Source: Ruminococcus sp. (GTDB lineage: Bacteria > Bacillota > Clostridia > Lachnospirales > Lachnospiraceae). From it: a stretch of DNA of 64,000 bases. The stretch spans positions 1 to 64,000 of the forward strand of contig JACERV010000006.1 in NCBI GenBank assembly GCA_013911065.1, given 5' to 3'. Position numbers and translations under genes: made by a program. The notes beneath the pieces were generated by a model. It made no database searches. It was not told the DNA's origin and worked only from the letters and a program-made list of their open reading frames with translations. Shown piece after piece: positions 60,683 through 64,000 of the stretch (positions within the stretch are counted from its first letter, which is position 1; every line of letters begins with the position of its first letter).

Positions 60683-61540
60683 TTACTTCCCTGTTTGCTC
60701 AATATAGCGCTCCAGTTCCTTCATACTTACAGGAGGCTTCAAGTCTTGTTTTAAAATTCCTTTACTGCGAAGTTGTCTAAACAGCCTAAGTACAGCTGGT
60801 TCCTCCTGGTTTGTCATTGTCAGAGCTTCCACATTTGTACAGACTGTCACCGGATCTGCCTGAAGAAGCACTTTTCCCTCATGCATTAGTATAATCTCAT
60901 CTGCCCATGACAGTGCATAATCAACATCATGCGTTGCCATCAGTATGGTTATCCCCTCTTCTGCCAGTTTATCCACTATTTCATTTACTTTTTTTGTATG
61001 TTTGGCATCCAGGGCAGCCCCGGGCTCGTCCAATATCATCACATCGGGATGCATCACCAGGATATCAGCAATGGAAACCTGTTTCTTCTGTCCTCCGCTT
61101 AAAGCATGGGTGGGGCGGTCACGAAAAGGTGTAATTTCCAGATAGTCCATAACTTCTTCTACTTCCTTTTTTGCTTTTTCTGGCCCCATCCCCATATTCA
61201 GGGCACCAAATGAAATTTCCTGATAGACGCTGGCGGAAAATAACTGGTTGTCCGGGTCCTGAAATACAATCCCTACTTTTCCGCGTAAATCCAACAGTCC
61301 TTTTTTTGAATAATCAACAGGCTCTCCATTGAATAAAATGGTTCCTTTACAGGGTTTATGTATGCCATTACAGCATAGGAAGAATGTGGACTTTCCACAT
61401 CCATTAGCCCCCATAAATGCAACCTTTGAACCCCTTCTTATTTTCAGACTGACATTGTCCAGTGAATCTGGACCTCCCTCTTCGTAAGAAAAATGGACGT
61501 TTTTTACTTCTATAATAATATCCTGTTCTGCTGTACTCAT
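60683..61540 (-). CDS. cbiO: cobalt ECF/ABC importer ATPase
   Basis: A 285-residue energy-coupling ATPase of the cobalt importer. Walker A GANGCGKSTF near 45, Q-loop VFQDPDNQLFS near 88, signature ALSGGQKKQVSIADIL near 142, Walker B VMILDEPGAALD near 163 and switch His in ATHDVDYALSW near 196. The start at 61540 has AGGAGGAAAACC upstream and an ATGA overlap with cbiQ. Confidence 0.95.
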   Translation of the reverse strand: MSTAEQDIIIEVKNVHFSYEEGGPDSLDNVSLKIRRGSKVAFMGANGCGKSTFFLCCNGIHKPCKGTILFNGEPVDYSKKGLLDLRGKVGIVFQDPDNQLFSASVYQEISFGALNMGMGPEKAKKEVEEVMDYLEITPFRDRPTHALSGGQKKQVSIADILVMHPDVMILDEPGAALDAKHTKKVNEIVDKLAEEGITILMATHDVDYALSWADEIILMHEGKVLLQADPVTVCTNVEALTMTNQEEPAVLRLFRQLRSKGILKQDLKPPVSMKELERYIEQTGK

Positions 61541-62310
61541 AAGGTTTTCCTCCATATTGTAATTCCCAGCAAAACCAGTTCAAATGCGGCGATTGCTGCA
61601 ATTTCAGCTCTTCTCACCGGGTATTCTTCTTCCAGAACCCGAATTTCCCCATCATAACACCGGGATTCCATTGCATCGTAAAGGGCATTGGAACGCCAGA
61701 AGGCACGGAGCAGAAGCCCTGCTCCCATTTTTCCGAAGGAATCAAGGGATGTCCTCAGATCTTTGTTGCCAAGCCTGGATTTCTGGGATACCATAATAGC
61801 CGAGGCTGTCTCCAGCAATACAAAGATGAACCGGTAAATGAGAAGCATCAGCTCTGCCAGGATTTTTGGGCAGCGGAGTTTCAATAAGACTCTCAGAAAA
61901 TCTGTCATTGTTGTATTCAGGGATAAAAAATACAAGCAGGACACACTTGCCATGGCCGTTGCAATTAACTGTATACCAAACAGCAATGATTGAAAGCTGC
62001 CTGTGATAAAAAAGCTGCCCACTGGAATTGCATAAGCATCCAGTGGGATTTTTGAAATATTGACAATAATAGCAAGAGTACTCATTATCAGGAATAAAAA
62101 AGGGATTGTAAGAAGCCTGGCATACAAAAGCCCCGGTATTTTCCCCTTTTGTACCGTCAGATAACTATTCACTGCAAATACAATGCCTGCAATAACAAGA
62201 GAACGGCTCACTACACAGAACAACAGAGTCAGAATAGAAAAGACAAACTTTTCACTTGCATTTACATATCTTAGCTTTGAGCGATAACAAAGCTTATCCA
62301 CTACAATCAT
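61537..62310 (-). CDS. cbiQ: cobalt importer transmembrane subunit
   Basis: A 257-residue membrane coupling subunit (T component). Hydrophobic segments about 25-60, 85-125 and 135-170. The coupling region contains FGKMGAGLLLRAFWRSNALYDAMESRCYDG (split), which matches the AMESRG-type motif with Cys in place of Gly. It lies between cbiN and cbiO. Confidence 0.94.
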   Translation of the reverse strand: MIVVDKLCYRSKLRYVNASEKFVFSILTLLFCVVSRSLVIAGIVFAVNSYLTVQKGKIPGLLYARLLTIPFLFLIMSTLAIIVNISKIPLDAYAIPVGSFFITGSFQSLLFGIQLIATAMASVSCLYFLSLNTTMTDFLRVLLKLRCPKILAELMLLIYRFIFVLLETASAIMVSQKSRLGNKDLRTSLDSFGKMGAGLLLRAFWRSNALYDAMESRCYDGEIRVLEEEYPVRRAEIAAIAAFELVLLGITIWRKTL

Positions 62311-62337
62311 ACTGTCTCCTTTTCTCCGGGTATGCCT

Positions 62338-62649
62338 CTATTCCTCCATATTTTGCCATTTTTTCCGTTCCACAAAACGTCCCATAATAAAGGCAATGAT
62401 TCCTACGCCAATACCGGTCTGGACACAGAATATCAGACTTTCTACTTCTCCGGGAAGTTCTCCGTCAAGTGCGGTCTCCAGTACCGGAGTAAACCAGGGG
62501 GTGTACTCCCCTTGTATTTTCTCTATCATAACACTTCCGGCGTCATCAGAGCCGCCAAATTCAGCTCCTTTTAGTGCAAATAAAGGTATAACTGCAATTA
62601 AAACTACTAAAATCAGCAGTACAGCTGCTGTCTTTTTATTTTTACTCAT
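62338..62649 (-). CDS. cbiN: cobalt importer small membrane subunit
   Basis: A 103-residue protein with two membrane segments: one N-terminal (AAVLLILVVLIAVIPLFAL) and one C-terminal (about 75-92). Between them is an extracytoplasmic loop, EFGGSDDAGSVMIEKIQGEYTPWFTPV (split), typical of CbiN. It starts 2 bases after the upstream cbiM stop and needs CbiM as metal-binding partner. Confidence 0.94.
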   Translation of the reverse strand: MSKNKKTAAVLLILVVLIAVIPLFALKGAEFGGSDDAGSVMIEKIQGEYTPWFTPVLETALDGELPGEVESLIFCVQTGIGVGIIAFIMGRFVERKKWQNMEE

Positions 62650-62650
62650 C

Positions 62651-63400
62651 TTACCTTGCCTCCTTTAAGAATCCGATTGCCTTCAGCTCTGGTTTTGCAT
62701 AAGATTCCATTGCCATAACAATGATTACCGTGAGAATCCCTTCAATCACAGCAAGTGGAAGCTGTGTTGGTGCAAATACTCCAAGGAATTTCACAGCGGA
62801 GGCGGCCACACCGCCTGCCTCAGACGGATACGCCAGTGCAAGCTGGATGCTTGTCACGCAATATGTAAATAAATCTCCCAAAAAAGCGGCCAGAAACACA
62901 GAGACTTTCCGGTTTGCTTTCAATTTTTTGCAGAGCATATAGATTCCAAAAGATAAAAGCGGCCCTGCAATTGCCATAGAAAATGTATTCGCTCCCAATG
63001 TAGTCAATCCGCCGTGTGCCAGCAGGACTGCCTGGAACAACAGTACAATAATACCTAAAATACTAACCGCGGCAGGTCCAAACAGGATGGCACCCAGACC
63101 TGTTCCGGTCATATGGGAGCAGCTCCCCGTTACAGACGGGATTTTCAAGGAAGACAGTACGAAAATAAAGGCCCCTGACATCGCAATTAATGTAATGGCT
63201 TTACGGTTTTCAGCTACTCTCTTTTTTAGGGAAATAACCCCGGCAACCAGAAATGGAACACAGATAGCGCCCCATGCAATACAATATTTTACCGGAAGAT
63301 ACCCTTCCATAATGTGCATTGCATTCACTGCCGGTGTGACGGCAAACATAAGCGCAAAGGCTATGGCTGCCCTGAATAGAATTTTTTCTTTTTTTGACAT
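62651..63400 (-). CDS. cbiM: cobalt importer substrate-specific subunit
   Basis: A 249-residue membrane protein with a cleavable-looking leader ending VTPAVNA just before MHIMEGYLP. The processed N-terminus Met-His binds the metal in this family. [18 protein letters not shown] near 118-135 and [22 protein letters not shown] near 153-174 are the characteristic segments. The start at 63400 follows AAAAGGAGAGAGAAAC. It is the first gene of the riboswitch-controlled cobalamin operon. Confidence 0.95.
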   Translation of the reverse strand: MSKKEKILFRAAIAFALMFAVTPAVNAMHIMEGYLPVKYCIAWGAICVPFLVAGVISLKKRVAENRKAITLIAMSGAFIFVLSSLKIPSVTGSCSHMTGTGLGAILFGPAAVSILGIIVLLFQAVLLAHGGLTTLGANTFSMAIAGPLLSFGIYMLCKKLKANRKVSVFLAAFLGDLFTYCVTSIQLALAYPSEAGGVAASAVKFLGVFAPTQLPLAVIEGILTVIIVMAMESYAKPELKAIGFLKEAR

Positions 63401-63476
63401 GTTTCTCTCTCCTTTTGTGATATTGTTTTCTGAAATATTCCAGGTATACCACAAAATCAATTGAGATTCGCAGCAT

Positions 63477-63528
63477 AACACCCGGTCATATCCCCGTAAC
63501 CATCCAGATTCATTTAAAAGTGGGTGTT
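63477..63528 (-). promoter_or_regulatory. possible riboswitch expression-platform hairpin
   Basis: The 7-bp arms aacaccc (63477-63483) and gggtgtt (63522-63528) flank a 38-base segment directly after the conserved riboswitch core. There is no T run, so control by masking translation signals or by an alternative fold is likelier than intrinsic termination. Confidence 0.45.
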
Positions 63529-63680
63529 CTGACTTAGGCCTCAACACAGTATTCCGCCTTCCCATAAGTAACCTTACAGTGACATCATGGAATACCATTC
63601 TTCCAATACAGCAACGGGTATTGTGCAGGATTCACACCTGCTTCCCCTTCTCTTAAATTGTATGCCAAATCTGGACTTAT
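63522..63680 (-). promoter_or_regulatory. cobalamin riboswitch
   Basis: Read on the minus strand, the conserved order of the class is present: GGGGAAGCAGGTG, GAATCCTGCAC, ACCCGTTGCTGTA, GATGTCACTGTAA, TATGGGAAGGCGG and GTCAGAACACCC. It lies about 120 bases upstream of cbiM and would lower expression of the cobalt uptake and cobalamin genes when adenosylcobalamin is plentiful. The 5' boundary is approximate. Confidence 0.93.
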
Positions 63681-63721
63681 CTATGTAATTGCAAAGTGAA
63701 ACCTGCATTACATACTTTAAT

Positions 63722-63820
63722 GCTTATGCCACTTAGGCTTGGTCTTTTCAAGTCTTAGTGGCAAAGTACATCCTGTGGACTTAGGTGGGGTACTTTCCCG
63801 CCTTAGTCACATGGATGTTT
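63722..63820 (+). repeat. dispersed double-hairpin element, full copy 4
   Basis: Hairpin 1 is gccacttaggcttg / caagtcttagtggc and hairpin 2 is catcctgtggacttaggtggg / cccgccttagtcacatggatg. A TTTTTT run follows on the plus strand. It lies between cobO and the cobalamin riboswitch. Confidence 0.9.
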
Positions 63821-63837
63821 CCTTTTTTATAATGTAA

Positions 63838-64000
63838 CTAGAATTCAATTCCCCTTCTTGCTCTTACATCCTGGTCGAAGGGGTGTTTGATTTTCTGAAT
63901 CTCCGATACGTAATCAGCAGCCTCGATTAACTCCATAGAAGGATTCCTTCCAGTCAGAACCACCTCCAGCCCCGCTGGTTTATGCCTTAAAAACTCAAGC
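63838..64000 (-). CDS. cobO: cob(I)yrinic acid a,c-diamide adenosyltransferase, C-terminal part
   Basis: The last 53 codons are inside the window; the gene continues beyond the right edge. The translated end reads LEVVLTGRNPSMELIEAADYVSEIQ (split) then KIKHPFDQDVRARRGIEF, which matches the conserved VVLTGRNP and ARxGIE(F/Y) end of CobO/BtuR. It adds the adenosyl group to the corrinoid. It lies upstream of the riboswitch, so its transcription is separate from or precedes the main operon. Confidence 0.9.
   Translation of the reverse strand, partial: LEFLRHKPAGLEVVLTGRNPSMELIEAADYVSEIQKIKHPFDQDVRARRGIEF

Noticed and set aside
63400-63598. Longer reading frame for cbiM
   Set aside because: The extension lies in the riboswitch; the conserved leader and AAAAGGAGAG support the start at 63400.
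19352-63820. CRISPR array or insertion sequence as source of the repeats
   Set aside because: Copies are far apart, have internal hairpins and no spacers, transposase gene or target-site duplications that I could see.

Overview
The window looks like a chromosomal segment of an anaerobic, probably endospore-forming Clostridia member, most likely Lachnospiraceae-like. This rests on two sets of trimeric [FeFe]-hydrogenase genes, a cobaltochelatase (CbiK) corrin pathway, two perfect Spo0A-type boxes, strong AGGAGG ribosome binding sites and moderate GC. No rRNA, CRISPR array, prophage or intact insertion sequence was seen. There is one tRNA (Gly, anticodon CCC).

Layout. 0.1-5.0 kb, minus strand: pnp, rpsO and an orphan chemoreceptor whose promoter region carries two Spo0A boxes. 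5.4-7.9 kb, plus: tyrA-aroA. 8.0-12.0 kb, minus: a folate operon, folC-folE-HD protein-folP-folBK. 12.2-24.6 kb, minus: two NuoE/NuoF/[FeFe]-hydrogenase sets (hydCBA-1 and hydC-ATPase-2Fe2S-hydB-hydA-2), with a PAS-bearing H-cluster sensor (HydS) and a SpoIIE-type phosphatase between them. 24.9-28.1 kb, divergent, plus: DRTGG protein, RsbW-like ATPase, a second non-canonical H-cluster protein, another DRTGG protein and a PHP phosphoesterase. Together 16.4-28.1 kb reads as a hydrogen/redox sensing partner-switch module beside the enzymes it probably controls. 28.5-36.1 kb: an AT-richer surface-polysaccharide island, rfbFGH plus a reductase and a cupin epimerase (CDP-3,6-dideoxyhexose synthesis, possibly ascarylose), then a glycosyltransferase/methyltransferase fusion and an acetyltransferase fusion. 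36.3-37.5 kb: patatin-like lipase and tRNA-Gly.

37.7-63.4 kb, minus: a cobalamin operon of about 27 genes behind a cobalamin riboswitch (about 63.53-63.68 kb). It runs cbiMNQO (cobalt uptake), cbiK, cbiD, cbiL, cbiF, cbiH, cbiET, cbiA, cobT, cobS, cobC, cbiB, cobD, cbiP, hemC, cobA-hemD, a four-gene peptide/nickel-type ABC importer, a duplicated cobU, cbiC and precorrin-2 dehydrogenase. The end of cobO lies at the right edge. cbiG and cbiJ are not in the window.

The most unusual signal is a dispersed intergenic element of about 100 bases with two hairpins. It has four full-length and four shortened copies at 19.4, 23.5, 43.4, 45.2, 46.8, 47.7, 50.3 and 63.8 kb. All copies have the same orientation and all lie between minus-strand genes of the hydrogenase and cobalamin clusters. 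Paired positions in the hairpin arms change together between copies, which points to a selected structure.
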